Shown piece by piece: positions 62,101 to 63,152 of a DNA stretch of 64,000 nt; the first letter of the stretch is position 1; every line of letters begins with the position of its first letter. A program made the translations under genes and the position numbers. Source of the stretch: Siderastrea siderea (Eukaryota; Cnidaria; Anthozoa; Scleractinia; Rhizangiidae); the NCBI GenBank assembly GCA_964030785.1, contig OZ034978.1, positions 8,385,453 through 8,449,452 on the forward strand, written 5' to 3'. The notes below the pieces were generated by a model. It saw only the letters and a program-made list of their open reading frames with translations, made no database searches and was not told where the DNA came from.

Positions 62101-63152
62101 GCAAACCAATTTCAACAGGTCGCATTTTTCCGGGAGGGAATTGTTTCATCTTACCTGTAGCTGCAGGTAATGCAATACACGGACAAGGAGGACAGAAGGG
62201 ACCAAAGCGGATAGAAGAGTGATTTTAAGAAAGCGGTAATATTCAGCATGTCAGAAACGTGGGACAAAGGAATGCTCTACCCGCTTAGCTACTGGGAGAC
62301 TCGTGGCGAGTTTGGTTATATTTACTAGGTTCATTCTCGTTGTATTTCGCAAAAATACACTTCTTTTATAATTAAAACGCTACAAACCTTTTTATTATTA
62401 TCATTTTTCCACAGGGGAGAAATGATGCCTAAACTTGAATAACAATGTCAGATTGCAGAACGTCATTATAATAATGTTTCGGCCATTTCGTATGTTTAGG
62501 GTTGAAAAGGGGTCTGGGACCGTCAGCTGGCTCCAGGTTAACCCTTTAGGCCCCGACATTAAAATGCATATTCTCCTTACTGTTCTCCATACATTTCTTA
62601 TGGAACTGGTAAGAAGAATTTGTCTAAATATCGAGACATCTGATCCTTAGTGATCACTTGCTTTACTCTCGTTACTTGATTGTGTGAACAAGTAGTGATA
62701 ATGTAAAGAGAAATTGCATTTTCGTCACTGTTAGGGCTTAAAGGGTTGAAGAAACGCACGGCTCCAGAGCTCTAGGGCTCTGGGGCTATAAGGAACATTA
62801 ATGAAATTTTTTACTGGAATCCAAGAAAGGAAGATTTTCGTTCTTTTAAGATGCCGTTCATTTTCTACTCAGAAATCGTCTTCATTTGTTTGCCACAATT
62901 GGGTCCTACAAGGAATACTCATAATCAATAAAAGCAGCATGACTTTATTCCTCTAGTGGAGAGTTCTACTTGCCTTCTGATTCTCGTAAATCGAGAAGAT
63001 CTGATCCAATCCCTTCAATTCTTTCTCCATGTCGAGTAGCTCAGGATACAAGGTGATGGATAGACCAAACAGCTTCTCGGCATTTGCCAACTCTTGCCGC
63101 TCTTTTTCAAAATTGGCAAACTCCTCTTTGAACCTCTTCAACAGTTCCACAC
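12390..63152 (-). CDS. DNAH10: Axonemal inner-arm dynein heavy chain, DNAH10 type (3' three quarters, 45 exons)
   Basis: Spliced minus-strand gene for a dynein heavy chain, the ATP-driven microtubule motor of cilia and flagella. DNAH10-type chains are one of the two heavy chains of the I1/f inner arm (family knowledge). I joined 45 exons, listed separately, by AG/GT sites and phase. The joined frame is open for 3,266 residues (numbered here from the first complete codon) and ends in TAG at 12390-12392. Landmarks: AAA1 P-loop GPAGTGKT (about 618-625) with CFDEFNR; AAA2 GPTGGGKT (899-906); AAA3 GETGTSKS (about 1245); AAA4 GVGGSGKQS (1592-1600); stalk coiled coils at 1834-1943 and 2051-2122; C-terminus [12 protein letters not shown]. 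The order and local wording match DNAH10 as I remember it rather than the outer-arm chains, including [10 protein letters not shown] and [20 protein letters not shown]. Vertebrate DNAH10 is about 4,470 residues, so the N-terminal stem lies past 64000. Assignment to DNAH10 is strong but rests on memory, not on an alignment. Confidence 0.93.
12567..12774. mobile_element. TTAA-type MITE, copy 1
   Basis: Starts TTAACCCTTCAAACCCCAAT and ends GGGGCTTAAAGG. Member of the ~212-bp family seen eight times in this window. It lies between the last exon and exon w44. Confidence 0.7.
13040..13300 (+). repeat. 106-bp dispersed repeat copies
   Basis: Two to three diverged copies in the last intron, with the GAGTCTATGGATGAAATCCT and TTATGCTGTACAAAGTG blocks. 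Confidence 0.7.
13329..13655 (-). CDS. DNAH10: DNAH10 exon w44 (C-terminal beta barrel)
   Basis: Residues 3110-3218, [70 protein letters not shown]. This wording separates DNAH10 from the other heavy chains. 109 codons, phase 0. Acceptor GCGTAG, donor GTAACT. Confidence 0.96.
13868..14043. mobile_element. Mutator-like MITE with 9-bp target duplication
   Basis: A 176-bp palindrome with arms of about 53 bp (TA(C/G)ACTGCGAGTAGTCTCTA). It is flanked by GTCTCACCA at 13859-13867 and 14044-14052. The core is GC-rich with a CGCG run. The 9-bp duplication suggests MULE transposition. Confidence 0.7.
14356..14482. repeat. Internal complementary region of the DIRS element
   Basis: 14356-14437 is the reverse complement of 14059-14140 (one element end). 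14435-14482 is the reverse complement of 18922-18970 (the other end). The two parts meet at ATT 14435-14437, which equals the circle junction. Confidence 0.85.
14624..15619 (-). CDS. DIRS element tyrosine recombinase
   Basis: About 331 residues from [12 protein letters not shown] to the stop; the frame itself is open back to 17596 (990 codons). It integrates circular cDNA in place of a DDE integrase. An N-terminal SAM-like core-binding domain ([15 protein letters not shown]) is followed by catalytic Arg in [12 protein letters not shown], HxxR as HSVRGAST, and the nucleophile Tyr in FRTFYYKP. All key residues are present. The true N-terminus is unknown; the domain start is used here. It overlaps the RT frame by about 180 bases. 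Confidence 0.88.
   Translation of the reverse strand, partial: SLGRVSHFYQRFQAEGIPTNVADLLIAATRTSTHKTYESSWNRWCRWCSGRQIDPLSSSINDILIFLTEVFNEGLAYRSINVLRSAISSTHPKIDGYSVGQHPYVTRLLRGVLNKRPPKPRYSHTWNVDIMVKYIISLGKNSSLSLKVLSMKLVTLFALTCPERISTLANLDLRHCYVHPEGVSFQLTIPRKTGSADKPAEAFFARFNQDKKLCPVECFRHYLKLTRNIRPVIPSSLPDKLFISFKRPFKPVTTTTLGRWLRTFMSGAGIDCQIFKAHSVRGASTTAAAKAFVPLSTIMSMADWSSSSTFRTFYYKPLYNSDFAIGVLSSK
15439..17511 (-). CDS. DIRS element reverse transcriptase/RNase H
   Basis: The frame is open from 17511 (stop at 17512-17514) to 15439. A pre-domain [17 protein letters not shown] is followed by LLQKGAIE and [13 protein letters not shown]. Counting from the Leu/Met position at 17265, the RT active site YLDDF is at about 135-139, RNase H acidic residues are in TDASMKGWG (301), LEL (334), QIDN (359) and [11 protein letters not shown] (400-410), then the DIRS-type [20 protein letters not shown] tail. 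Makes cDNA and degrades template RNA. Probably expressed by frameshift from gag. Confidence 0.9.
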   Translation of the reverse strand: MSVKLPGNPFKKRPLSSPFPEGTSARLSECLATWRTLTSDPQILSIVSGYKITFFKTPFQKFPRFTQSSGQEALLISQEVNELLQKGAIERTPFSRDGFYSHLFLVPKKDGPMRPVIDLSYLNKFILNEHFQMENLSCLKTLLLKGDFMTNIDLKDAYLSVPVHQSSQKFLRFIWEDTCYQFKALPFGLCSAPRIFTKLMKPIAAFLRRKSIRVLIYLDDFLLLAATKEEAVKNTHLLITLLQSLGFIVNFKKSSLTPSQVITFLGFKIDSTSMMLSLPAEKINKILDCAHRLLAPQRITLRNLASLIGLLEASRPAIWRAPLHFRHLQCDLIWGLQMNRESYDALITLSTSARGELAWWLENTRSTNGSPVHLPPPDMLITTDASMKGWGAVHHSLETNGRWSQQESLQHINYLELKAAFLALKTFLKDRSHVTVSLQIDNTTAIAYINNKGGTHSLQLLTLALELWDWCQARDIFVIASHIPGRDNVSADKESREFRDMSEWKLDPSIIQPFLSHCQTDLFASRLTNQLKDYISWRPDPGAIHTDAFTITWAPLQGYAFPTFNLISRTLEKVMIEQTEIILVAPIWQTQPWWPVLLRLLISQPVLLPNSPTLLTDPSDLNRVHPMYPRLHLAVFHISTNVSKLRAFRQTLPIYSSQQLVPPHTRPTSLVGTVGAAGVLDDKLILFRHL
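17418..18626 (-). CDS. DIRS element gag-like ORF
   Basis: About 402 residues from the ATG at 18626 ([16 protein letters not shown]); the frame stays open to 18695, but the basic Arg/Ser start and spacing favour the inner Met. A Ser/Arg-rich N-terminus is followed by a Glu/Pro repeat (APIEPIE, about three times). The middle ([20 protein letters not shown]) is typical of DIRS gag, and the C-terminus is Gln/Ser/Arg-rich. Presumed particle or RNA-binding protein. Its last 94 bases overlap the RT frame and contain the heptamer A AAA AAC in register. Confidence 0.75.
   Translation of the reverse strand: MSSRKHKSRKRTRSRSPSSRQNSISSHDAQSESSPPKRRRDLEEDTLQRILHSIESLSGRLDSLESRSNQLESATNTDIDALSLMADDTPSLMEINVPLTTNKSPETSSSPIRAPIEPIEAPIEPIEAPVEPVKAPKDSSKTADEAASLDHGLFDPVAQSTSWKPSSSFSKFLESNFRRKLTYQQSLVILEDWATPEVDSLSAPKLDQQLLNQVPSKLKRYVQERDKEMFTLQRALLNSTAPLCGLHDCIENGSAPSYEEIKLALEQALCLLGSANTHLSILRRQRVLASINKSRINLAELPLPNAKSWLFGDDFPSLASKQAELSRGLTKNLAQNTTKPFPRRGTSSQSQTKHRGDTFSKYQSSGYSNTSRFQSNYQGTRSKNGPFRPHSQKGRQQDSQSA
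17475..17481 (-). promoter_or_regulatory. Putative -1 ribosomal frameshift heptamer (A AAA AAC)
   Basis: The minus strand reads TC[A AAA AAC] in the gag frame. Slipping back one base enters the RT frame, which opens at 17511 and has no good ATG before the RT domain. Nine bases downstream, CGTCCC and GGGACG can form a 6-bp GC-rich stem with an 11-base loop (17440-17465). Position, register and spacing fit the classic retroelement signal. Confidence 0.65.
19341..19508 (-). CDS. DNAH10: DNAH10 exon w43 (C-terminal region)
   Basis: Residues 3054-3109, [40 protein letters not shown]. 56 codons, phase 0. Acceptor CCCCAG, donor GTGAGT. The next intron carries the DIRS insertion. Confidence 0.95.
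19725..20340. mobile_element. Composite fold-back region with an ~80-bp perfect-looking palindrome
   Basis: About 19930-20010 is reverse-complemented at 20040-20120 with very few differences; both carry CTTTGTTCTGTGATAAAGCA. The loop is about 30 bp. The right part is GC-rich with GCGCGC motifs. It lies in the intron between w42 and w43. MITE; ends not resolved. Confidence 0.6.
20628..21001 (-). CDS. DNAH10: DNAH10 exon w42 (C-terminal region)
   Basis: Residues 2929-3053, [61 protein letters not shown] is diagnostic of this C-terminal domain. Acceptor TTTTCAG, donor GTAAGC. Confidence 0.96.
21079..21361. mobile_element. Palindromic MITE (GCTGAGT..ACTCAGC)
   Basis: Ends GCTGAGTTGGGAGG and CCTCCCGACTCAGC. 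The arms share CGCAACTTGTCGCGCAAC-type blocks and ATTGTTTGT in opposite orientation over about 120 bases. Confidence 0.65.
21519..21675 (-). CDS. DNAH10: DNAH10 exon w41 (C-terminal region)
   Basis: Residues 2877-2928, [20 protein letters not shown] and [20 protein letters not shown]. Acceptor CCTCAG, donor GTGCGT, phase 1. Confidence 0.96.
22140..22545 (-). repeat. Triplicated end of exon w40 with its splice donor
   Basis: A 140-143-bp unit holding the last ~55 nt of the exon (GATAAGAGGATCCCATGGGC region), the donor GAG|GTGAG and intron start occurs with donors at 22477 (real exon), 22337 and 22194. Each copy still encodes a version of [13 protein letters not shown]. The intron part is C-rich. 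Confidence 0.85.
22477..22672 (-). CDS. DNAH10: DNAH10 exon w40 (C-terminal region)
   Basis: Residues 2811-2876, [52 protein letters not shown]. Donor GTGAGT. The last ~55 bases and the donor are duplicated twice downstream, in the intron at 22194-22400. Confidence 0.95.
22985..23575. repeat. ~114-bp tandem repeat, about five copies
   Basis: Units marked by GAGTGACCTTTCTTCACATT, GGATAAGTGAAATTTGAATC and GTCATTTGGTAGAGGAATTC. Spacing 113-117 bp; ends at the edge of exon w39. Confidence 0.85.
23585..23694 (-). CDS. DNAH10: DNAH10 exon w39 (C-terminal region)
   Basis: Residues 2775-2810, [17 protein letters not shown] to CPHQSFSPL. Found by reading. Acceptor TTTCAG, donor GTACGT, phase 2. Confidence 0.93.
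24290..24490 (-). CDS. DNAH10: DNAH10 exon w38 (AAA6)
   Basis: Residues 2708-2774, [51 protein letters not shown]. 67 codons, phase 0. Donor GTAGGT. Confidence 0.96.
24633..24844. mobile_element. TTAA-type MITE, copy 2
   Basis: Starts TTAACCCTTGAAGCCCCAAT and ends TTGGGGCTGAAAGGGTT. Intron w37-w38. Confidence 0.75.
25144..25482 (-). CDS. DNAH10: DNAH10 exon w37 (AAA6)
   Basis: Residues 2595-2707, [40 protein letters not shown] and [12 protein letters not shown]. 113 codons, phase 0. Acceptor TTTCAG, donor GTAATG. Confidence 0.96.
26147..26406 (-). CDS. DNAH10: DNAH10 exon w36 (AAA6)
   Basis: Residues 2508-2594, [54 protein letters not shown]. Acceptor TTCTAG, donor GTGAGA. Confidence 0.95.
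26407..27115 (+). repeat. Diverged tandem array of the 106-bp repeat
   Basis: About six copies with GTGACCATTCAAATGAAAG-type and TTTATTATGCTGTA-type blocks. Fills the intron between w35 and w36. Confidence 0.8.
27123..27396 (-). CDS. DNAH10: DNAH10 exon w35 (AAA6)
   Basis: Residues 2417-2507, [40 protein letters not shown]. Acceptor CCTCAG, donor GTAAGT, phase 1. Confidence 0.95.
27640..28080 (+). repeat. 106-bp repeat copies split by another repeat
   Basis: Copies at about 27640-27700 and 27850-28080 are separated by 27700-27850, which carries GACTGACGTTTCGACAACCT, a dispersed-retroelement-like sequence I cannot classify. Confidence 0.6.
28181..28310 (-). CDS. DNAH10: DNAH10 exon w34 (AAA5-AAA6)
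   Basis: Residues 2373-2416, [20 protein letters not shown] and [20 protein letters not shown]. Found by reading the minus strand. Acceptor CTTGCAG, donor GTAAAT. Confidence 0.94.
28792..29035 (-). CDS. DNAH10: DNAH10 exon w33 (AAA5), weak donor
   Basis: Residues 2292-2372, [53 protein letters not shown]. The frame requires donor CCAG|GTCGGT. A competing GTAACT four bases further on would shift the frame. Confidence 0.92.
29097..29740. repeat. Degenerate (TTCG)n/(TTCC)n low-complexity tract
   Basis: Pyrimidine-rich tetranucleotide repeat with GTTCGTTCG cores, decaying into TTTCTTTCC. It ends next to exon w32 and yields spurious Ser/Phe/Leu-rich plus-strand ORFs. Confidence 0.8.
29751..29886 (-). 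CDS. DNAH10: DNAH10 exon w32 (AAA5)
   Basis: Residues 2247-2291, [20 protein letters not shown] and [14 protein letters not shown]. Acceptor TTTCAG, donor GTATAG, phase 1. It abuts a degenerate TTCG tract. Confidence 0.94.
30141..30530. mobile_element. Palindromic MITE inserted in a 106-bp repeat
   Basis: AACAAACAGATTCCATGTTG and AATAGATCACAG are mirrored at 30275-30333; the centre is GAGGCGATCGCCGAG. Flanking copies of the 106-bp repeat (29985-30140, 30531-30750) are interrupted at one point, showing the insertion. Confidence 0.7.
30782..31151 (-). CDS. DNAH10: DNAH10 exon w31 (AAA5)
   Basis: Residues 2123-2246, [60 protein letters not shown]. The exon reaches 118 nt past the first Met to acceptor CTCCAG. 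Donor GTATGG. Confidence 0.95.
31630..32170. repeat. Degenerate GGTACC-motif repeat in intron w30-w31
   Basis: CCCTAAGAGGTACCA and variants recur near 31865, 31910, 31978, 32028 and 32115. Probably an old tandem repeat or transposon remnant. Confidence 0.45.
32175..32392 (-). CDS. DNAH10: DNAH10 exon w30 (stalk coiled coil 2)
   Basis: Residues 2051-2122, [20 protein letters not shown], heptads, then [20 protein letters not shown] leading into AAA5. Donor GTAAGC, phase 2. Confidence 0.95.
32923..33075 (-). CDS. DNAH10: DNAH10 exon w29 (microtubule-binding domain end)
   Basis: Residues 2000-2050, with [20 protein letters not shown] and REIKPKREK. 51 codons, phase 0. Acceptor CCTCAG, donor GTTGGT. 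Confidence 0.93.
33512..33677 (-). CDS. DNAH10: DNAH10 exon w28 (microtubule-binding domain)
   Basis: Residues 1944-1999, [20 protein letters not shown], then [20 protein letters not shown]. This is the stalk-tip region that contacts tubulin. Acceptor CTCAAG, donor GTACGG. Confidence 0.95.
33996..34327 (-). CDS. DNAH10: DNAH10 exon w27 (stalk coiled coil 1)
   Basis: Residues 1834-1943. [20 protein letters not shown] is followed by a long Glu/Lys/Ala heptad stretch, ending [10 protein letters not shown]. This is the ascending helix of the antiparallel stalk. Acceptor CTTCAG, donor GTACTA, phase 2. Confidence 0.95.
34577..34652. repeat. (ATT)n-(GTT)n microsatellite
   Basis: TTATTATTATCATTATT runs into TTGTTGTTGTTGCTG. 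Confidence 0.9.
35331..35528 (-). CDS. DNAH10: DNAH10 exon w26 (stalk base)
   Basis: Residues 1768-1833, ending [18 protein letters not shown] and FVLEQ, where the stalk begins. 66 codons, phase 0. Acceptor TTGTAG, donor GTAAGT. Confidence 0.95.
35808..36078. mobile_element. Palindromic MITE (TAGCCTGAGAAAACAGCC ends)
   Basis: Left end TAGCCTGAGAAAACAGCC and right end GGCTGTTTTCTCAGGCTA are perfect. The arms (GATGACGTGCAC, CTTCTGATTGGTTG) mirror almost to the centre near 35940. TGCCCTC on both sides may be a 7-8-bp target duplication. Confidence 0.75.
36221..36436. mobile_element. TTAA-type MITE, copy 3 (diverged)
   Basis: TAAGCCCCGGCATCAATATG at the left, TAAGGCTTAACGGA at the right, with GTTTCCATACAGTTCATCG inside. 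Same family as copy 4. Confidence 0.6.
36498..36737 (-). CDS. DNAH10: DNAH10 exon w25 (AAA4 end)
   Basis: Residues 1688-1767, [20 protein letters not shown] and [12 protein letters not shown], the strongly conserved end of AAA4. 80 codons, phase 0. Donor GTAAGT. Confidence 0.95.
37793..37881 (-). CDS. DNAH10: DNAH10 exon w24 (AAA4)
   Basis: Residues 1658-1687, [20 protein letters not shown], the smallest exon (89 nt), found by reading the sequence. Acceptor CTCCAG, donor GTAATG. Confidence 0.94.
38527..38848 (-). CDS. DNAH10: DNAH10 exon w23 (AAA4 Walker A and B)
   Basis: Residues 1551-1657. ILEEYN start; AAA4 P-loop [13 protein letters not shown] at about 1592-1604; [10 protein letters not shown] is the Walker B region. 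Donor GTAACT, phase 1. Confidence 0.96.
38913..39098. mobile_element. TTAA-type MITE, copy 4
   Basis: TTAACCCTTTGAGCTC at the left; GGGCTTAAAGGATTAA at the right. TTAA on both sides. Confidence 0.75.
39716..39877 (-). CDS. DNAH10: DNAH10 exon w22 (AAA3-AAA4)
   Basis: Residues 1497-1550, [25 protein letters not shown] and [16 protein letters not shown]. 54 codons, phase 0. Acceptor ATTCAG, donor GTTGGT. A longer open frame over the same bases in another frame is a shadow. Confidence 0.94.
39989..40129. mobile_element. TA-flanked MITE (mariner-like)
   Basis: GAGTGACTTTACTTAACCCG at the left is mirrored by CGGGTTAAGTAAAATCACTC at the right. TA lies at 39987-39988 and 40130-40131. It interrupts a copy of the 106-bp repeat. 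Confidence 0.7.
40130..40990 (+). repeat. 106-bp tandem array (core)
   Basis: Seven starts of GGTGGTTCTAACTTTTGAG at 40182, 40288, 40394, 40500, 40606, 40712 and 40818 give an exact 106-bp period. The second and fourth units share GGTGATTCT while the neighbours have GGTGGTTCT, hinting at a 212-bp dimer. Diverged copies run on to about 41440. Confidence 0.95.
41200..41440 (+). repeat. 106-bp repeat copies
   Basis: Two further copies next to exon w21, after ~200 bp of unrelated DNA with a TATATA run. Confidence 0.85.
41537..41935 (-). CDS. DNAH10: DNAH10 exon w21 (AAA3 end)
   Basis: Residues 1364-1496, the largest exon. [20 protein letters not shown] is a sensor region; [13 protein letters not shown] and [10 protein letters not shown] follow. 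133 codons, phase 0. Donor GTAAGT. Confidence 0.96.
42557..42768. mobile_element. TTAA-type MITE, copy 5 (best preserved)
   Basis: TTAACCTTTCAAGCCCCAAT to ATTGGGGCTTAAAGGGTTAA, 212 bp, with TTAA at both edges and inverted ends of about 19 bp. Confidence 0.85.
42775..43156. mobile_element. Mutator-like MITE, 41-bp perfect TIRs, 9-bp target duplication
   Basis: TIRs at 42775-42815 and 43116-43156 (GGTCAGCACTCATCTCCATA...) are exact inverted copies. TAAAGAAAC flanks at 42766-42774 and 43157-43165. It landed at the very edge of the TTAA MITE copy 5. No transposase ORF. Confidence 0.9.
43338..43625 (-). CDS. DNAH10: DNAH10 exon w20 (AAA3 Walker B)
   Basis: Residues 1268-1363, [20 protein letters not shown] and [20 protein letters not shown]. 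96 codons, phase 0. Acceptor CAACAG, donor GTAGAG. Confidence 0.96.
43730..44175 (+). repeat. 106-bp repeat copies
   Basis: About four diverged copies filling the intron between w19 and w20. Confidence 0.75.
44219..44496 (-). CDS. DNAH10: DNAH10 exon w19 (AAA3 Walker A)
   Basis: Residues 1175-1267. [19 protein letters not shown] is the AAA3 P-loop, with ending LDKDST. Acceptor TTTCAG, donor GTATGT. Confidence 0.95.
44819..44880. repeat. (AAT)n microsatellite
   Basis: About 20 uninterrupted units, immediately left of a palindromic element. Confidence 0.95.
44913..45317. mobile_element. MITE candidate with ~55-bp inverted ends
   Basis: TTCCGCTCAACGTTCGAGCA and TAAGTGCAAAAA at the left; TTTTTTGCACTTA and TGCTCGAACGTTGAGCGGAA at the right. 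No ORF. Confidence 0.7.
45459..45675 (-). CDS. DNAH10: DNAH10 exon w18 (AAA2-AAA3)
   Basis: Residues 1103-1174, [14 protein letters not shown] to AEGSVVGP. Donor GTAAGA, ends in phase 1. Confidence 0.93.
46157..46414 (-). CDS. DNAH10: DNAH10 exon w17 (AAA2 end)
   Basis: Residues 1017-1102, [20 protein letters not shown], then [17 protein letters not shown]. 86 codons, phase 0. Donor GTAGGT. Confidence 0.95.
47512..47806 (-). CDS. DNAH10: DNAH10 exon w16 (AAA2)
   Basis: Residues 918-1016, with [36 protein letters not shown] (Walker B) and [11 protein letters not shown]. The exon reaches past the first Met to the acceptor CTTCAG, adding LGIATKLYV. Donor GTATGA. Confidence 0.96.
47976..48961. 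mobile_element. Composite TIR element flanked by CAATTTACC
   Basis: CAATTTACC occurs at 47967-47975 and 48962-48970, just outside mirrored GCAGCTCTTA ends. Inside lie a palindrome (48110-48270, GTAATCGCA...TGCGATTAC) and a second inverted pair ATAACA(C/T)AGAGGGCAA at 48280 and 48932. Probably a Mutator-like element or a nest of MITEs; no transposase. Confidence 0.55.
49083..49294. mobile_element. TTAA-type MITE, copy 6
   Basis: TCAACCCTTTAAGCC to GGGCTTAAAGGATTAA. Confidence 0.75.
49641..49759 (-). CDS. DNAH10: DNAH10 exon w15 (AAA2 Walker A)
   Basis: Residues 879-917, [20 protein letters not shown], the AAA2 P-loop. Acceptor GTGACAG, donor GTAAGA, ends in phase 2. Confidence 0.95.
49865..50060 (+). 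repeat. 106-bp repeat copies
   Basis: Two diverged copies right of exon w15 with GACCATCCAAATGAAATCTA. Confidence 0.65.
50405..50596 (-). CDS. DNAH10: DNAH10 exon w14 (AAA1-AAA2)
   Basis: Residues 815-878, [16 protein letters not shown] to YVLLPHQ, with [13 protein letters not shown]. 64 codons, phase 0. Donor GTATAA. Confidence 0.95.
51534..51680 (-). CDS. DNAH10: DNAH10 exon w13 (AAA1 end)
   Basis: Residues 766-814, [20 protein letters not shown] and [12 protein letters not shown], a near-invariant axonemal dynein block. 49 codons, phase 0. Acceptor TTGTAG, donor GTCAGT. Confidence 0.95.
52252..52440 (-). CDS. DNAH10: DNAH10 exon w12 (AAA1)
   Basis: Residues 703-765. [20 protein letters not shown] includes the AAA1 sensor-I NPGYAGR motif. 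63 codons, phase 0. Donor GTAATT. Confidence 0.96.
52594..52866. mobile_element. MITE with AGAGCG..CGCTCT ends
   Basis: AGAGCGGTTTTCAATTGAGT-GTCG at the left; CGACACTCAATTCAAAAGCG-CTCT at the right. Internal CAATCAGA-type motifs. Confidence 0.7.
52890..53185 (+). repeat. 106-bp repeat copies
   Basis: Three copies between the MITE and exon w11. Confidence 0.8.
53236..53388 (-). CDS. DNAH10: DNAH10 exon w11 (AAA1 Walker B)
   Basis: Residues 652-702. [19 protein letters not shown] carries the AAA1 Walker B Asp-Glu at about 670-671. 51 codons, phase 0. Donor GTAAAT. Confidence 0.96.
53427..53484. repeat. (GAT)n microsatellite
   Basis: About 19 units; on the plus strand it makes a poly-Met ORF that is spurious. 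Confidence 0.95.
53756..53890 (-). CDS. DNAH10: DNAH10 exon w10 (AAA1 Walker A)
   Basis: Residues 607-651. [19 protein letters not shown] is the AAA1 P-loop, the main ATPase site of the motor. 45 codons, phase 0. Acceptor TATTAG, donor GTACGT. Confidence 0.96.
54295..54375 (+). repeat. tRNA-like fragment
   Basis: GGTGGCCAAGTGGTTAGATG resembles a Ser/Leu tRNA A box. No convincing B box follows. Possibly a decayed SINE. Confidence 0.3.
54563..54612 (-). repeat. Partial copy of the 3' end and donor of exon w9
   Basis: CACTCCTCACCTGTGTGATA with downstream GGTAGATTCTGTCAGTC repeats the exon edge at 54741-54790, with an added AGTTAATAA. The surrounding intron (TGGATTGCAAT...) is duplicated too. 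Confidence 0.8.
54747..54930 (-). CDS. DNAH10: DNAH10 exon w9 (start of AAA1)
   Basis: Residues 545-606, with [21 protein letters not shown] and [10 protein letters not shown], the entry to AAA1. Acceptor TTACAG, donor GTGAGG. Partial copies of both ends lie on either side (54563-54612 and 54989-55217), but only this copy is complete and in frame. Confidence 0.95.
54989..55217 (-). repeat. Two partial copies of the 5' end of exon w9
   Basis: 54989-55056 and 55150-55217 repeat the first ~68 nt of the exon and would encode [21 protein letters not shown] peptides. In the nearer copy the acceptor AG has become CG; in the farther one AG is kept. A further scrap (GCTGATCCCAG) lies near 55263. Confidence 0.85.
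55796..55899 (-). CDS. DNAH10: DNAH10 exon w8 (linker to AAA1)
   Basis: Residues 511-544, [20 protein letters not shown] to DIIDSFVRD. Found by reading the minus strand, because the open stretch is short. Acceptor TTTCAG, donor GTGAGT, ends in phase 2. Confidence 0.93.
56476..56605. repeat. (AACAC)n/(AACGC)n pentanucleotide repeat
   Basis: Twenty-plus units with an AACGC block in the middle; it makes Cys/Val-rich spurious minus-strand ORFs. Confidence 0.95.
57148..57316 (-). CDS. DNAH10: DNAH10 exon w7 (linker)
   Basis: Residues 454-510, with [13 protein letters not shown], the usual linker WTWE block. Acceptor TTTCAG, donor GTACGT. Confidence 0.95.
57489..57712 (-). CDS. DNAH10: DNAH10 exon w6 (linker)
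   Basis: Residues 380-453, [10 protein letters not shown] to YGGELPR. Acceptor TTTTAG, donor GTACAG, ends in phase 2; the Arg codon is completed by the next exon. Confidence 0.95.
58130..58262 (+). repeat. SINE/LINE 3'-tail-like sequence
   Basis: CGATGGACTAGCATCCCATC-CAGAGGGGAGT and AAACCAGGTTAAGCTCCGG resemble the conserved 3' domain shared by many SINEs and their partner LINEs. From memory; fragment only. Confidence 0.4.
58266..58475. mobile_element. TTAA-type MITE, copy 7
   Basis: TTTACCTTTAGCCCCAATAG to GAGGCTTAAAGGGTTA. Confidence 0.7.
58497..58730 (-). CDS. DNAH10: DNAH10 exon w5 (linker)
   Basis: Residues 302-379, containing [17 protein letters not shown] and [17 protein letters not shown], both hallmarks of dynein linkers. 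78 codons, phase 0. Donor GTATGT. Confidence 0.96.
58824..58884. repeat. (ATT)n microsatellite
   Basis: About 20 units; the reverse strand gives a poly-Asn ORF. Confidence 0.95.
59043..59113. repeat. (ATT)n microsatellite
   Basis: About 23 units, 160 bp from the previous ATT tract. Confidence 0.95.
59355..59477 (-). CDS. DNAH10: DNAH10 exon w4 (linker)
   Basis: Residues 261-301, with the linker signature [13 protein letters not shown] and [14 protein letters not shown]. 41 codons, phase 0 at both ends. Acceptor TTTTAG, donor GTACGT. Confidence 0.94.
60185..60575 (-). CDS. DNAH10: DNAH10 exon w3 (linker)
   Basis: Residues 130-260, [15 protein letters not shown] to HIGEVVE, a conserved block of the dynein N-terminal region 2. 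The split Arg codon is completed by its first base. Donor GTGAGA. Confidence 0.94.
60687..61051. mobile_element. hAT-type MITE with 8-bp target duplication
   Basis: TAGGGCTGCAACGATACA at the left and TGTATCGTTGCAGCCCTA at the right. GTATCGGT flanks exactly at 60679-60686 and 61052-61059. TIR sequence and 8-bp duplication are hAT hallmarks. 365 bp, no transposase. Confidence 0.88.
61698..61909 (-). CDS. DNAH10: DNAH10 exon w2 (stem/linker)
   Basis: Residues 60-129, from [16 protein letters not shown] to NEALRER. Acceptor CAACAG, donor GTACGT, ends in phase 2. Confidence 0.92.
62245..62310 (-). repeat. tRNA-like fragment
   Basis: The minus strand reads AGTAGCTAAGCGGGTAGAGC, close to a tRNA A box and D arm. 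No B box was found downstream. Confidence 0.3.
62538..62749. mobile_element. TTAA-type MITE, copy 8
   Basis: TTAACCCTTTAGGCCCCGAC to TTAGGGCTTAAAGGGTTGA. 212 bp. Confidence 0.75.
62974..63152 (-). CDS. DNAH10: DNAH10 exon w1 (stem/linker), GC donor
   Basis: Residues 1-59 of the visible protein, starting with two bases of a split Gly codon. It is rich in charged residues ([17 protein letters not shown]) and ends IYENQK. The acceptor is TTTCAG. The donor is AAG|GCAAGT, a GC-AG intron; only this site keeps frame with AARDEW in the next exon. Confidence 0.88.

Noticed and set aside
12390..63152. Assignment to DNAH2, DNAH5 or cytoplasmic dynein
   Set aside because: C-terminal wording ([42 protein letters not shown]) and AAA3-AAA4 blocks fit DNAH10 better from memory; an alignment would settle it.
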